Translations under genes and position numbers: made by a program
In this document: positions 53,922-63,936 of the stretch, piece by piece
How positions within the stretch are numbered: the first letter of the stretch is position 1
Layout of the letters: the number at the start of each line of letters is the position of its first letter
Origin: an uncultured Porphyromonas sp.
GTDB lineage: Bacteria; Bacteroidota; Bacteroidia; Bacteroidales; Porphyromonadaceae
DNA length: 64,000 nucleotides
Assembly (NCBI RefSeq): GCF_915070105.1
Contig: NZ_CAJZFJ010000001.1
Span: forward strand, 16,066-80,065
Direction of reading: 5' to 3'
The notes under the pieces: model-generated
Databases searched by the model: none
What the model was told of the DNA's origin: nothing
What the model saw: only the letters and a program-made list of their open reading frames with translations

Positions 53922-53993
53922 AGTAGTGCTCATCGGAACGCTTTATTCGTGATGATAATAGGAGCGTACACCCTAATCGGTGTGCAAGGGAAA

Positions 53994-54043
53994 AGAGGAG
54001 CGACTGTCCCTGCGAAGTCCTTCGCTTGGTCAGCCGCTCCTCT
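53994..54043 (-). terminator. Terminator-like hairpin behind the small ORF
   Basis: A 9-bp outer stem (53994-54002 with 54035-54043) with an inner GCGAAG/CTTCGC stem, followed on minus by TTTCCC. Confidence 0.5.
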
Positions 54044-54109
54044 CTATTAGAGTGTCAATGTGATTAGTCTCGAGCCATAAGCTCCCATGAAAGAGTATCG
54101 AGAGTGCTC

Positions 54110-54238
54110 CTAGAGCTCCCCTCCGTCCTCAAAGTCGTCGAAGCTCCCTTCAGCAGAGAAAGAAACAAGGAGAGACTGTTGTAGGTCCATGATGTGGATA
54201 ATCTCCGCTCTAGGGCGGTCATAAGGTAGGTGTATCAT
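54110..54238 (-). CDS. Small protein of 42 residues ending DDFEDGGEL
   Basis: This short frame starts 14 bp after the lipoprotein stop and reads MIHLPYDRPRAEIIHIMDLQ, then LLVSF, then SFDDFEDGGEL. It looks like a class of 40-60 residue proteins often seen in Porphyromonas and Bacteroides: a short conserved beta-like stretch, a Ser/Phe region and an acidic tail with a double glycine near the end. Their function is not known to me. Coding status is supported by position in the operon and this pattern, not by a database match. Confidence 0.5.
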   Translation of the reverse strand: MIHLPYDRPRAEIIHIMDLQQSLLVSFSAEGSFDDFEDGGEL

Positions 54239-54252
54239 AGTATAATCATGTG

Positions 54253-56025
54253 CTAGAGGTCCTTGAATAGGCGGACACAGGCATAGTTGGTTGGGGCTCC
54301 AAAGAGTGTACTTCCCCAAAACTCATATAGCCCAAAGATAGCATGGTGTCCGGGCCACTGATTAAGGGGAGTACTGGTCCAGTAGAAGCCTGATGCTCCT
54401 TGAAAAAAAGGGTCTTTGTGGGATGGATTTTGTGGAGCCCAGCGGCCAGCCATAGGTAGACGACGTTCTTCAGCTTTGCGATTCCTCCACCAGCTTTCAG
54501 AGTTTATGTCTTTCAGCTCTTCATGTGCCCCAGGTCCGAGGTAGCAGGATCTAATTACCGCTATGTAGCCTTCGGAGACGGGATTTTTCTCTATGCTATA
54601 TCGCCATGCACTATAGCACCGACTATAGGCATTGGCTAAGAAGCGTACTGCATAGCAGATCTCCTGATCCTCAACTGTTTCATACTTGGAGACAACCGAT
54701 CTTCGGGTATGGAACTCTTGTACCTCCTCGTTTATGTCTCTTTTTAGAGCTTTACCTTTAAGATTGCCCTTGAAGGCTAATCCGTCTCCAACAGCAGTTA
54801 TCCAGTCTCTCTCGGTAGGTAGTCTCCATCCTGGGGCTCGGCTTGCGATCTCTCTAGCCTGCTGGAAGTAGTAGAGTTGACTAAGATTATTGGAGTGATT
54901 GGAGAGGCGCGTCGTGGTAGGGTATTCTCCTACGTAGTTTACCTCATCCATCTGTTCAAGGGGATTCCACCATGACTGTATCTGAGGACGTATGGTGAAG
55001 CATGCACCATTGCGTAGTGTCCTTTTGGGTGACGAGATCGTTGCACTGAGAGGTGTGAGGAGTGGCTTGGAACTAGGAGTTAGTCGCTCTGAAACACGGT
55101 CACGCACGTAGGCATGAGTGATGGAGAAGGCTTTTGATCCATACTCACCAATACCATTAGGCATCATCCAAAGATAGTAGAATCCACTATCCTCAGTCTG
55201 TGCTGGCATATCATCAGTGGGAGTTTCGAGGACATAATTGCGTATCCATCCCCCCTCTGGCATAGCCTCGGCGAAGTTCCATTGAGGCTTTTGCAAATAG
55301 GGGGTATTGAGGTCGAAATACCCTCTGGGATCACAGATGCGAGAACGGATTTGGTATTCATACACTTGGATATGGGACTGGGGAAGTGCATTGCGAGTAC
55401 GTATCTTTAAGAGTACGCCCTGGGGGCTGAAGATGAGTTTTTCCATTGCCCCCGCATCATAGCCGCCGTTAGGGCGCTCTCGTAGCTCTAGGGGAATCCA
55501 ATCAGAGATGTAGGGCATCTCTAGCCCGATGTTATCTCCTTTTTTTACACGTCTGAGGCGTATGGCATGAGAGTTAAAGTCTACTTTCCCCGTTTGGGTA
55601 TTCAGTTCTCCGCCAATCATAGCCATGATATACCATTTACGGCTAGTGCTGGGACGGAAGTTCTGGATATTGGCTTGTAGGGGGATCTCGGTTAGGTCGA
55701 GCTTAATCTTATTATCACTTTTGACCTTAAACTCTAGGGTTGTGTAGGTGGCAGGGTCGCGGGGATCATCGCTTCGGATGACGCAGTGAACTTTTATGAA
55801 GGGAGATGTTAGATGGACCCTAGGGATACCAGAGTTATCTACCTTGTAGTCTAGGTAGCGAGGTTCATCTAGGTTCCCCTCTAGCGAGAGTCGTATCATA
55901 CACGTATCGCTGGATAGGCGTGTGTTGTCCGTTGTCTTTGGCTCATCCACTAGACCCTTGCTACAGGCACTGAGTAGGCAGAGGGTAGTGAGCAAGGTTA
56001 GATAGAGCCTTACCTTTGTCTTCAT
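54253..56025 (-). CDS. Surface lipoprotein with a C-terminal Fib_succ_major-like domain
   Basis: A 590-residue lipoprotein (lipobox LLSAC, C21). The N-terminal half (about 40-330) is beta-rich and resembles fimbrillin-type anchor proteins of Porphyromonas. The C-terminal part has PGWRLPTERDWITAVGD (about 415-431), FYWTSTPLNQ and a closing CVRLFKDL, the pattern of the Fibrobacter succinogenes major paralogous domain. It is likely outer-membrane anchored and surface exposed, possibly a minor fimbrial component. Its DNA looks richer in A and T than its neighbours, which hints at transfer. A small ORF follows 14 bp downstream. Confidence 0.65.
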   Translation of the reverse strand: MKTKVRLYLTLLTTLCLLSACSKGLVDEPKTTDNTRLSSDTCMIRLSLEGNLDEPRYLDYKVDNSGIPRVHLTSPFIKVHCVIRSDDPRDPATYTTLEFKVKSDNKIKLDLTEIPLQANIQNFRPSTSRKWYIMAMIGGELNTQTGKVDFNSHAIRLRRVKKGDNIGLEMPYISDWIPLELRERPNGGYDAGAMEKLIFSPQGVLLKIRTRNALPQSHIQVYEYQIRSRICDPRGYFDLNTPYLQKPQWNFAEAMPEGGWIRNYVLETPTDDMPAQTEDSGFYYLWMMPNGIGEYGSKAFSITHAYVRDRVSERLTPSSKPLLTPLSATISSPKRTLRNGACFTIRPQIQSWWNPLEQMDEVNYVGEYPTTTRLSNHSNNLSQLYYFQQAREIASRAPGWRLPTERDWITAVGDGLAFKGNLKGKALKRDINEEVQEFHTRRSVVSKYETVEDQEICYAVRFLANAYSRCYSAWRYSIEKNPVSEGYIAVIRSCYLGPGAHEELKDINSESWWRNRKAEERRLPMAGRWAPQNPSHKDPFFQGASGFYWTSTPLNQWPGHHAIFGLYEFWGSTLFGAPTNYACVRLFKDL

Positions 56026-56516
56026 TGTGATTAGTGAAATACGATGTGTTTATTATGATAGGTGGTTCTGTATGTCTGATGGTATAGTATCGTATGCTGA
56101 ACGAGTGCGATATCGCAATGCTCGATGGAAGATTCCTAAATAGTGAGTGGCAGCAAAGATATGGGGAAGTATGGTATTCCCCTCATTTGCGGCTACATCA
56201 CATCGGTACAATCCTCTCTAGGTGGAGAGAACTAATAACATGAAAAGCTACCAAATGGGAGCTGTGGCAAAGAAAATAGGAGCTGTGGGGAGTGTGTGTT
56301 CGTAGTGTGTTACCTCATGCATCCTAGCAAGACCCTCATCGGGAATGCGAGTGCAAATGTAGTAAATTTCCTTGGCTTTAGTACAATTGTCAAAACTACC
56401 TACCCCCAATACCCTTTGATAGGTATTAGGGATACGTAGATATGGCAACGAAAAAGAGGAATGGTAAGGCTTGGTAGAAACCGACTGCTACGTCTTTTCC
56501 TCTCGTGGAAGAGGAG
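56026..56516. other. Intergenic region upstream of the surface lipoprotein
   Basis: 490 bp, visibly AT-richer, with no supportable gene. A minus-strand TATCTTTG (56154-56161) is a possible promoter for the lipoprotein, about 130 bp from its start. A weak 6-bp stem near 56498-56515 follows the MarR gene. Confidence 0.45.
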
Positions 56517-57167
56517 TTAGTCCTCTCGCTTATCCGAGAGCTGTGCCATTAGGTCTGAGAGGCTACTATCCCCCTTGCTTGAGGCTAGCTGGGCATGTGT
56601 GTGGCAGAGATGGACGAGGAGGAGGTCTAGGATGGTGCGCTGCTCCTGCTCTAGGGGCTGAGAGACTAGAGCCGCGGCGATACGTAGCTCTGGCAAGACC
56701 TTGGCGAGCTCTGCACGCCCAAGGGGTGTGATGGAGACCAGTATGCTCCTACGATCACGTTCGTCGGGTGTCTCCTCGACAAGACCTTTCGTCGCTAGTC
56801 GTCGTATGACTTCTGCTCCGGTGGTCTTCTCGATCGCATTGAGGGTATTGAGAGCGGTCTTGGATAGTGGTCCTCCCATTAGGCTAACGAGGTAGGAATA
56901 CTCCTCCTCGCTCTGTAGGAGCTGGGATACAGCTAGGGCTCGCTTGGTGTAGCTCCTAGAGAATCTCTGTAGGAGACTTAGGTGCCGAGCGATCGACACC
57001 TCATGGGATAGAGCGAAGGTAGAGGCCTGTGGGGTAGGACGATCGTGTAGGAGACTACTCGTGAAGGCAATGAAGCTCTGTAGGCTAAGCTCTTGCTCCA
57101 AAGGGAAGGCCTCCTCGAAGAGCTCAAGGTAGTCCAGGAGCTCAGCTAGTAGTCGCTTACTTCGCAT
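56517..57167 (-). CDS. MarR-family transcriptional regulator (long form)
   Basis: A 216-residue protein, longer than the usual 140-160. The winged helix (about 105-175) reads GPLSKTALNTLNAIEKTTGAEVIRRLATKGLVEETPDERDRRS, then ILVSITPLGRAELAKVLP, which is the classic MarR recognition helix and wing. About 60 extra N-terminal residues are helical. It is 11 bp downstream of the small lipoprotein gene in a run led by cysS. Target genes are unknown. Confidence 0.85.
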   Translation of the reverse strand: MRSKRLLAELLDYLELFEEAFPLEQELSLQSFIAFTSSLLHDRPTPQASTFALSHEVSIARHLSLLQRFSRSYTKRALAVSQLLQSEEEYSYLVSLMGGPLSKTALNTLNAIEKTTGAEVIRRLATKGLVEETPDERDRRSILVSITPLGRAELAKVLPELRIAAALVSQPLEQEQRTILDLLLVHLCHTHAQLASSKGDSSLSDLMAQLSDKRED

Positions 57168-57178
57168 TAGAGGGTCGG

Positions 57179-57667
57179 CTAGCGGGTGAAGCCCTTCTTC
57201 TTGATATTACGACGGGCTAGGTCAAGCTGAGCCTCTACCCGCTGGGCAGAGTCTACTCTACTGGAGTAAGAGAGCCAAGAGAGGACGATCTGATAGCTCA
57301 TATCGTCATACAGGGGCGAGGAGCGGTCAGATAGTATAGCCTTGTACACGCGTAGCATCGTGGGGAGCTGCTCATCAGTGCACTGCTCTAGCGAGCGTAC
57401 GAGGGCAGGGCTGACACGTGCTGTGTCAAGACCCGAGATGAAGCCACAGAAGTCATAGATTCTGTACTCGATGGCATCGGGCTTGGCATCTGCAGGGAGC
57501 TCATGATCCCAGTAGTGACCGATGATGTAGTCCAGCTGGTCAGTCAGGGAGGTGATGTGCTGCGGTACCTGTACCTGACCTGAGCTAATCGATTGCATCC
57601 TAGGACGACAAGCCGTGATCATCAGCCCCAAGATGACAACTAAAGGAAGGATGTGTCTACTAGTCAT
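57179..57667 (-). CDS. Small lipoprotein of unknown function
   Basis: A 162-residue predicted lipoprotein (lipobox MITAC, C20). It has no motif I can name with confidence; YIIGHYWDHELP resembles a stretch in DUF5106-type proteins. The C-terminus is basic (NIKKKGFTR). Its start overlaps the glycosyltransferase stop by 8 bp, implying coupled translation and an envelope-related role. Confidence 0.7.
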   Translation of the reverse strand: MTSRHILPLVVILGLMITACRPRMQSISSGQVQVPQHITSLTDQLDYIIGHYWDHELPADAKPDAIEYRIYDFCGFISGLDTARVSPALVRSLEQCTDEQLPTMLRVYKAILSDRSSPLYDDMSYQIVLSWLSYSSRVDSAQRVEAQLDLARRNIKKKGFTR

Positions 57668-58745
57668 AGAAGTTGTTTCGAAAAGCGGTAAACTCTCTCC
57701 TGCGCAGGATGTGCTTCCCCCACCACGCTCTCACAAATCCCGAGCCATAACCCCAGAGCTGGATGAAGCATGCGGGGACGGCCCATAGTGCCACCTCGGT
57801 ATCCTTGGTCTTCTGATAAGCGTCAATGAAGAAGAGTAGGGCGAGCAAGGCGAGCAGTGCCATCCCGATACCCGATAGGATGGCGATGGAGTAAACGAAT
57901 GAGAGTAGAGCTGAGGAATGAAATACACATGAAATACACCGCAAGCGTAGGAATAGCCTCGTGCTCACCCATGCTGCGATCACAAGAGCGGAGAGGATGG
58001 TGAAGAGAGCTGGGAGGCAGTGTACAAGACGAGTACTGCCTGGGTGGCGAGTCTCCAGGTGAATACGTGCGATGCCGGAGTTATGCACCTGCTTGAAGAA
58101 GCGACGTAGGTCTACCCTGCGCTTGTGGTAGACATAGGCCTCAGGTATGAGTACTGTGCGTGCACCAGCCTCCTGTAGGCGTAGGCTAAAGTCGATGTCT
58201 TCGCCGAAGCGCATCCCGACATCAAAGCCCCCTAGCTGTAGGAAGAGTGCTCTACGACACCCGAGGTTGAAGCTCCTAGGCTTGAACTGCTCCATCGCAT
58301 CTGCACTCCCTCCTCTGATTCCCCCTGTGGTGAGGGTTGAGGTCATGGCATAGTTGATAGCCTTCTGTATCGGAGTGAAGTCCTCGGAGGCTGTGTCGGG
58401 TCCTCCGAAGGCATCAATATCGCCATGCGACAAAGCCTTATCTACAGCCAGTAGGTAACCCTCTGGTAGGACGACGTCTGAGTCCAGGATGATGATGTAG
58501 TCGCCCTTGGCATAGTTCGCTCCGATGTTTCGTGCACGAGAGGGGCCACCATTAGGTATCTGATAATAGTAGAGGGAATAGATCTGCGGGATAAAGCGCT
58601 GGATGACCTCCTCAGAGGTGCGGGTAGACCCATCCTCTACTACGATGACCTCGTAGTCCCCTAGGCTCTGACGCATGATGCTCTCGAGGAGCTCCTGCAG
58701 TTCCTCGGGGCGGTTGTAGACCGGGATGATGAAGCTATAACGCAT
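57660..58745 (-). CDS. Glycosyltransferase family 2, membrane associated
   Basis: A 361-residue GT-A enzyme. The N-terminal domain has FIIPVYNRPEELQELL, VIVVEDGS, NGGPSRARNIGANYA and the metal-binding ILDSDVV (near 93-99), with a later GEDIDFSLRLQEAGART acceptor block. Two or three hydrophobic helices (about 245-315) anchor it in the inner membrane. It would transfer a sugar from a nucleotide donor to a lipid or polymer, donor unknown. It is 14 bp after cysS and overlaps the small lipoprotein gene. Confidence 0.88.
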   Translation of the reverse strand: MRYSFIIPVYNRPEELQELLESIMRQSLGDYEVIVVEDGSTRTSEEVIQRFIPQIYSLYYYQIPNGGPSRARNIGANYAKGDYIIILDSDVVLPEGYLLAVDKALSHGDIDAFGGPDTASEDFTPIQKAINYAMTSTLTTGGIRGGSADAMEQFKPRSFNLGCRRALFLQLGGFDVGMRFGEDIDFSLRLQEAGARTVLIPEAYVYHKRRVDLRRFFKQVHNSGIARIHLETRHPGSTRLVHCLPALFTILSALVIAAWVSTRLFLRLRCISCVFHSSALLSFVYSIAILSGIGMALLALLALLFFIDAYQKTKDTEVALWAVPACFIQLWGYGSGFVRAWWGKHILRRREFTAFRNNFYD

Positions 58746-58759
58746 AGACTATCGAATGG

Positions 58760-60244
58760 CTATAGAGACCACTCGGTCCCCTCCTTGGTATCCTTGATGG
58801 TGAAGCCTAGAGCCTCCAGCTCCTTGCGTATGTGGTCTGAGGTAGCCCAGTCCTTCTTCCCCTTGGCCTCGGAGCGCACCGCAAGCAGTAGGTCTACAGC
58901 ACCTGCGAAGGCCTCATGTGAAGCACTGTCCCCCATACGCTCATCACGTAGACCGAGTAGGTCGAAGAGGAAGAGACGATAGACCACCTTCAGCTCCTCT
59001 AGTTCTGTCTCGGTGATGGTGGCTTGGGCATTGTGCACGGCATTGATGGCTCGTGCTGCCTCGAAGAGCTCAGCGATGACGATCGGTGTATTCAGGTCAT
59101 CACAGAGTGCTGTATGGCAACGCTCTGCTAGTCCCGTGATGGAGACGCTGGAGCTATCGGTCGGTCTCAGCGTGTCGAGGAGGCTCGCTGCATCCATCAG
59201 ACGTGTGAGCCCCTTCTCTGCTGCCTGTAGAGCCTCATTGCTGAAGTCTACCGTCCCGCGATAGTGAGCACTTAGGATGAAGAAGCGTATGGTCATCGGG
59301 CTGTAAGCCTGAGAGAGTAGGGGATGATCGCCTGTGAAGAACTGATCAAGGGTGATGAAGTTCCCCAGGGACTTACCCATCTTCTGTCCCCCGATGGTGA
59401 TCATATTGTTGTGCATCCAGTAGCGTACCATAGCTTCGCCTTGCTGGGAGGCTCTAGCCTGAGCGATCTCGCACTCATGGTGTGGGAAGACTAGATCCAT
59501 CCCTCCTCCATGGATGTCGAACTGCTCCCCTAGGTACTTGCGCCCCATAGCCGTACACTCAGCGTGCCAGCCGGGGAAGCCTTCGCTCCATGGGCTAGGC
59601 CAGCGCATGATGTGCTCTGGCTGTGCCTTCTTCCAGAGAGCAAAGTCAAGTGGGTTCCGCTTCTCATCCTGTCCATCTAGAGCACGGGTATTGCTCTGCA
59701 TATCCTCGATACGTCGCCCGCTAAGCTCTCCATAGTTGTAGCTCCTATTATACTTCTCTACATCGAAGTACACCGAGCCTTCGCTGACATAGGCGAAGCC
59801 TGCATCTAGGATCTGCTGTGTGAGCTGGATCTGCTCGATGATATGTCCCGAGGCCATGGGCTCAATACTTGGGGGCAGTACACCCAGGCGATCCATCGTA
59901 TGGTGGTAGCGTGTCAGGTAGTACTGCACGACCTCCATGGGCTCTAGTTGCTCGAGCCTAGCCTTCTTAGCGATCTTGTCCTCACCCTCATCAGCGTCGT
60001 GCTCTAGGTGTCCCACGTCGGTGATGTTACGTACATAGCGCACCTTATAGCCCAAGTGCTGGAGGTATCGGAAGAGTATATCGAAGGTAATAGCAGGGCG
60101 AGCATGTCCTAGGTGAGCATCCCCATAGACCGTAGGGCCACAGACGTAGAGCCCGACATGGGGGGGATGGTTAGGTGTGAATTGCTCCTTTCTGCGATGT
60201 AGGGTATTATAGATAGACAGTGGATGCTCCATTGCTTGCTTCAA
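58760..60244 (-). CDS. cysS: Cysteinyl-tRNA synthetase
   Basis: A 494-residue class I aminoacyl-tRNA synthetase of normal length. The first zinc cysteine C35 lies in [18 protein letters not shown], whose HLGH (44-47) is the HIGH motif; KMGKSLGNF is the KMSKS loop; the zinc site also uses WHAECTAMG and HHECEIAQ. An internal start at [11 protein letters not shown] four codons later is possible. It leads the GT2-lipoprotein-MarR run. Confidence 0.96.
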   Translation of the reverse strand: MKQAMEHPLSIYNTLHRRKEQFTPNHPPHVGLYVCGPTVYGDAHLGHARPAITFDILFRYLQHLGYKVRYVRNITDVGHLEHDADEGEDKIAKKARLEQLEPMEVVQYYLTRYHHTMDRLGVLPPSIEPMASGHIIEQIQLTQQILDAGFAYVSEGSVYFDVEKYNRSYNYGELSGRRIEDMQSNTRALDGQDEKRNPLDFALWKKAQPEHIMRWPSPWSEGFPGWHAECTAMGRKYLGEQFDIHGGGMDLVFPHHECEIAQARASQQGEAMVRYWMHNNMITIGGQKMGKSLGNFITLDQFFTGDHPLLSQAYSPMTIRFFILSAHYRGTVDFSNEALQAAEKGLTRLMDAASLLDTLRPTDSSSVSITGLAERCHTALCDDLNTPIVIAELFEAARAINAVHNAQATITETELEELKVVYRLFLFDLLGLRDERMGDSASHEAFAGAVDLLLAVRSEAKGKKDWATSDHIRKELEALGFTIKDTKEGTEWSL

Positions 60245-60270
60245 ATCACTTATGTTGTATATCGTATCTG

Positions 60271-60278
60271 CAAAGGTA
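60271..60278 (-). promoter_or_regulatory. Putative promoter -7 box for cysS
   Basis: Minus-strand TACCTTTG matches TAnnTTTG, 27 bp ahead of the upstream-most ATG, which would leave a very short leader. Confidence 0.45.
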
Positions 60279-60400
60279 ACACTTTACTAGGTCTTTACAG
60301 CGGCCTATTATTTATTCTCCACCTAGAGGCGTCCTAGGAGCCTCTCCACGGCCTTATGTCCCCTTACAGTGAGTCGCTCATGGTACTCCCTACAATAGTC

Positions 60401-60445
60401 GAGGGCTGCTCCCCTAGGCACGATGCCTATCGGGGAGCAGCCCTC
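60401..60445 (-). terminator. Terminator-like hairpin behind secDF
   Basis: A perfect 14-bp outer stem (60401-60414 with 60432-60445) around an inner TAGGCA/TGCCTA stem, about 46 bp beyond the secDF stop. Confidence 0.6.
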
Positions 60446-60491
60446 TGTCGTTGTGTGACCACTCCTAGTGAAGGAGGATCAGCTAGGTGGA

Positions 60492-63419
60492 TTACTTCGC
60501 TGCCTTAGCTGAGCGAGCTCTGCGGCGCTTAGCTACTTCGTAAGCAATAGGAGTAGCTACGAAGAGCGTGCAGTATGTGCCGAAGACGACACCGAGCAGG
60601 ATAGCGAAGGTGAAGCTACGCATCGAAGCACCGCCGAACATGAATACGATAGCCATCACGAGGAAGGTTGTGAACGAGGTGTTCAGCGTACGGGATAGGG
60701 TAGAGTTCAGAGCGCCGTTGACGACCTCGAAACGGTCAGCCTGTGGATGATTGTTCACCTCCTCACGGATACGGTCAAAGACGATCACGACGTCATTGAT
60801 GGCATACCCAATGATAGCTAGTAGGGCAGCGATGAAGTTCTGGTCTACCTCCATGGTGAAGGGCATCACCTTCCACAGCAGCACGTAGACAGCGATAATC
60901 ATCAGGGTCGTCATCGTGACGGAGGCGAAGGCACCGATGGAGAAGGCTACGTTACGGAAGCGGATGAGGATGTAGATAGCCATGAAGAGCAGTGACAGAC
61001 CTACGGCGATAAGAGCCTGACGGGTGATGTCGCTCGACATGCTTGCACTCACCTTCTGAGAGCTCACGATGTACTGATCAGCGAAGTCTGTCTGAGAGGG
61101 CTGGCTCTTGTAGAAGCTACCGAGTCCCTTGTAGAGCTTTTCTACGATCTTGTGCTCGACGTCTTCACCAGAGTCTTCGATGAGGTAGTTGGTCGAGATA
61201 CGTACCTGGTCACCCTCTGTCCCGATGGCTGTGAGCACGAGCTTGCCATCGAGCTCGGGAGCGAGCTTCTCACGGACCTGCTGGTTGTCTACCTTCTGGT
61301 CAAACTTGACGATGTAGTTACGACCACCAGAGAACTCGATACCTTGGTTGAGACCTACCGTGAAGTAGCCTATGAGACCAGCCACGACGATGAGGACTGG
61401 GAGGGCATAGCCCTTGAGGCGTGCGCTGAGGAAGCTGTAGGTAGGATTCACCAGGAGGTTCTTGGTCATGACCGTAGTGTAGGTGACCTTGTCTAGCTTA
61501 TGACGCTTGTCAAGTGCCTCGAAGATCATACGGGTAAGGAAGACCGCCGTGATGAAGGAGGAGATCAGACCGATGATAAGCGTCGTAGCAAATCCTCTGA
61601 TAGGACCTGTACCGAAGTAGAAGAGTACTACCCCAGTGATGATCGTAGTGAGGTTAGAGTCGAAGATGGCGCTGAAGGCATTGCCATACCCATCAGCGAT
61701 GGCACGGGTCATGCCCTTACCGTTGCGCAGCTCTTCCTTGATACGCTCATTGATAAGTACGTTAGCATCCACTGCCATACCTAGGGTGAGCACAAGACCA
61801 GCGATACCCGATAGGGTTAGTACGGCATTGAAGGAAGCTAGGATACCTAGCGTGAAGAAGCTGTTGATGACGAGTGCGAGGTTGGCGATCATACCAGGGA
61901 TGAAGCCATAGGCCAGACACATATAGATCATCAGCAGTACGAGTGCGATAGCGAAGGAGATGATCCCAGACTGGATCGAAGCCTTCCCGAGGGTAGGCCC
62001 TACGACGTTCTCCTGCTCGATGACGATGCTGGTCTCCATCTTACCGGAGTTAAGCACGTTGGCGAGGTCGGTAGCCTCTTCGATGGTGAAGTTCCCCGAG
62101 ATCGAGGAGTTTCCGCCCGTGATCTCTCCATTGACGTTTGGAGCGGAGTATACGACACCATCGAGGACGATGGCGATAGAGCGGTTGGTATTCTCCTTTG
62201 TTAGGCGAGCCCAGATCTGTGAGCCCTCCTGGTTCATGGACATCGAGACCTGAGTCTGGGCACCGCCTAGACCGTGATTATCGACGTCTGCTCTCGCCGT
62301 GGTGACGACGTCCCCAGAGAGGTCGGGCTTGCCAGAGCGATTGGTGCGGATAGCATAGAGCTCGTAGAGGTCGGTGACCTTACGTGTCTGTGGATCTTCG
62401 ATGGCCTTTGCACCCCAGAGGAGCATAAGGTCTTCGGGCAGGAGCTGATACTCGTAGGCGATGGATAGGAGAGAATCGATACGATTACGATCTCTATCAC
62501 GGGCGATAGCTACCGTTGCACCTCCACGACCACCGAGCATGAGGTAGTTGCTCAGCGTGTCACGTACAGCTACGGGAGCCTTAGCCACAGGGGCTGGCTC
62601 TTGTGTCTCTACGGCAGCGAGGCTGTCTTGTAGTGGCTGTTCAGAGATGGGGATGGGCTGGGCCTCGGGAGCAGAGAGTGCGAGTAGACGAGCGCTGAGT
62701 CCCTGGAGATCGTTAGCCACCTCTTCGTAGCGATAGGTGCGCCAGAACTGGAGGTTGGCACTACGCTGTAGAAGCTCACGTACGCGCTCAGGATCCTTGA
62801 CACCAGGGAGCTCTACGAGGATACGTCCCTGACCCTCTAGGCGCTGTAGGTTAGGAGCTACGACACCGAAGCGGTCGATACGTGTACGCAGGACGTTGAA
62901 CGAAGCCTCAACTGCACTGTTGTACTTCTCCTTGAGGAGCTCGATGACCTTAGCCTCCGAGGTCGAAGGGTTGATCTGATCACGCAGGTCACCAGCACCG
63001 AAGAGCACAGCTAGGTTAGCATTAGGCACTAACTTCTTGTACTCGGCGACGAACTGGTCGATGTAGTTGCTCTGCGAGGTGCTCTTCGAGGCAGCATCTA
63101 TCGCCTTCTTGAAGTTAGGGTCTTCAGAGTTGTTGGCTAAATTCTTGACTAGGTCACCAGCATTGAGCTTGAGGACTACATTCATCCCGCCCTTTAGGTC
63201 GAGACCGAGACCGATCTGCTGGCGACGTGCTTCCTTGAGCGTGTAGCCTAGATAGACCTTCTCGTTAGCCATGGAGTCGAGATAAGCCTTCCCTGCGACT
63301 TCGCCCATCTTCTCCGCCTTACCATCGTAGTGGTTAGTAATGAGCGAGAAGGACAGGTAAAACGCACAGATCAAAGCCAAGCTCGCTGTGATGAAAGTCA
63401 CAAATCCTTTGTTTTGCAT
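60492..63419 (-). CDS. secDF: Fused protein translocase subunit SecDF
   Basis: A 975-residue fusion of SecD and SecF, the usual form in Bacteroidota. SecDF uses the proton gradient to pull proteins through the Sec channel. The SecD half (about 1-640) begins with one membrane helix, has the periplasmic start GLDLKGGMNVVLKL, and the membrane block LTLGMAVDANVLINERIKEE. The SecF half (about 650-975) has GIEFSGGRNYIVKFD and NDVVIVFDRIREE. A Pro/Ala-rich insert lies near 255-285 in the periplasmic part. It is monocistronic. Confidence 0.96.
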   Translation of the reverse strand: MQNKGFVTFITASLALICAFYLSFSLITNHYDGKAEKMGEVAGKAYLDSMANEKVYLGYTLKEARRQQIGLGLDLKGGMNVVLKLNAGDLVKNLANNSEDPNFKKAIDAASKSTSQSNYIDQFVAEYKKLVPNANLAVLFGAGDLRDQINPSTSEAKVIELLKEKYNSAVEASFNVLRTRIDRFGVVAPNLQRLEGQGRILVELPGVKDPERVRELLQRSANLQFWRTYRYEEVANDLQGLSARLLALSAPEAQPIPISEQPLQDSLAAVETQEPAPVAKAPVAVRDTLSNYLMLGGRGGATVAIARDRDRNRIDSLLSIAYEYQLLPEDLMLLWGAKAIEDPQTRKVTDLYELYAIRTNRSGKPDLSGDVVTTARADVDNHGLGGAQTQVSMSMNQEGSQIWARLTKENTNRSIAIVLDGVVYSAPNVNGEITGGNSSISGNFTIEEATDLANVLNSGKMETSIVIEQENVVGPTLGKASIQSGIISFAIALVLLMIYMCLAYGFIPGMIANLALVINSFFTLGILASFNAVLTLSGIAGLVLTLGMAVDANVLINERIKEELRNGKGMTRAIADGYGNAFSAIFDSNLTTIITGVVLFYFGTGPIRGFATTLIIGLISSFITAVFLTRMIFEALDKRHKLDKVTYTTVMTKNLLVNPTYSFLSARLKGYALPVLIVVAGLIGYFTVGLNQGIEFSGGRNYIVKFDQKVDNQQVREKLAPELDGKLVLTAIGTEGDQVRISTNYLIEDSGEDVEHKIVEKLYKGLGSFYKSQPSQTDFADQYIVSSQKVSASMSSDITRQALIAVGLSLLFMAIYILIRFRNVAFSIGAFASVTMTTLMIIAVYVLLWKVMPFTMEVDQNFIAALLAIIGYAINDVVIVFDRIREEVNNHPQADRFEVVNGALNSTLSRTLNTSFTTFLVMAIVFMFGGASMRSFTFAILLGVVFGTYCTLFVATPIAYEVAKRRRARSAKAAK

Positions 63420-63478
63420 CGTGTTTGTTACTTAGTTGTTATATCTTGAATTCTTTATGTCTAGGCACAATACGCCCA

Positions 63479-63486
63479 CAAAAATA
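63479..63486 (-). promoter_or_regulatory. Putative promoter -7 box for secDF
   Basis: Minus-strand TATTTTTG matches TAnnTTTG, 60 bp ahead of the secDF start. Confidence 0.4.
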
Positions 63487-63800
63487 GCCGATTTTTCCGT
63501 AATATCCGCCACTTAGCACCTTCACGTTACGTTTCCCCGCCGTAGTATCGTACGGGGAAGGGAGCGAAAGAGGGCTGCATCCTCCTCCGCCATCCCCCTT
63601 CCACACGCGCAAATCTCCAGCTAAAGGAAGACGGTCAAGTCCCCCAGCACAGCATACTCCAGCTGATGTACTGATAGTTATACACGCCACCTCTTCCCCC
63701 AAGAGCCAACACTCTCGCAGGCGAAGAAGGAGGGCGGAGAGGCGGAGCTCCACAAGCACCTCTTATAAGCGCAAGCGTCACACCTCGCCACATCTGAGTT

Positions 63801-63890
63801 GACTCTCTATGGGAAGGCGACGGCAACCTATATTGGTCACTGGGTGAACCTATATGGGTCATCACGCCGACCTCTATGAGGTTGTTACCC
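63801..63890 (+). repeat. Tandem array of 22-23 bp units, palindromic core
   Basis: Four imperfect units share a core of the form CTATATGGG: CTCTATGGG at 63805, CTATATTGG at 63828, CTATATGGG at 63850, CTCTATGAG at 63872. Spacing is 23, 22 and 22 bp. The middle two expand to AACCTATATTGGT and AACCTATATGGGT, near-palindromes. Confidence 0.55.
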
Positions 63891-63936
63891 CCGCTTAGGA
63901 ATAAAAGTTGTGGACGAGTGGCAGATAAGTTTGGAC

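Larger units (their letters stand above)
52979..54109. other. 1.1-kb intergenic region with two repeat families
   Basis: No supportable gene. It contains element C (53108-53458, reversed) with its array, hairpin repeat copy 4 (53782-53921) and a hairpin terminator (53994-54043). Confidence 0.6.

Noticed and set aside
63439..63865. Minus-strand frames near the right edge
   Set aside because: Overlapping low-complexity frames without motifs, located in the secDF upstream region.
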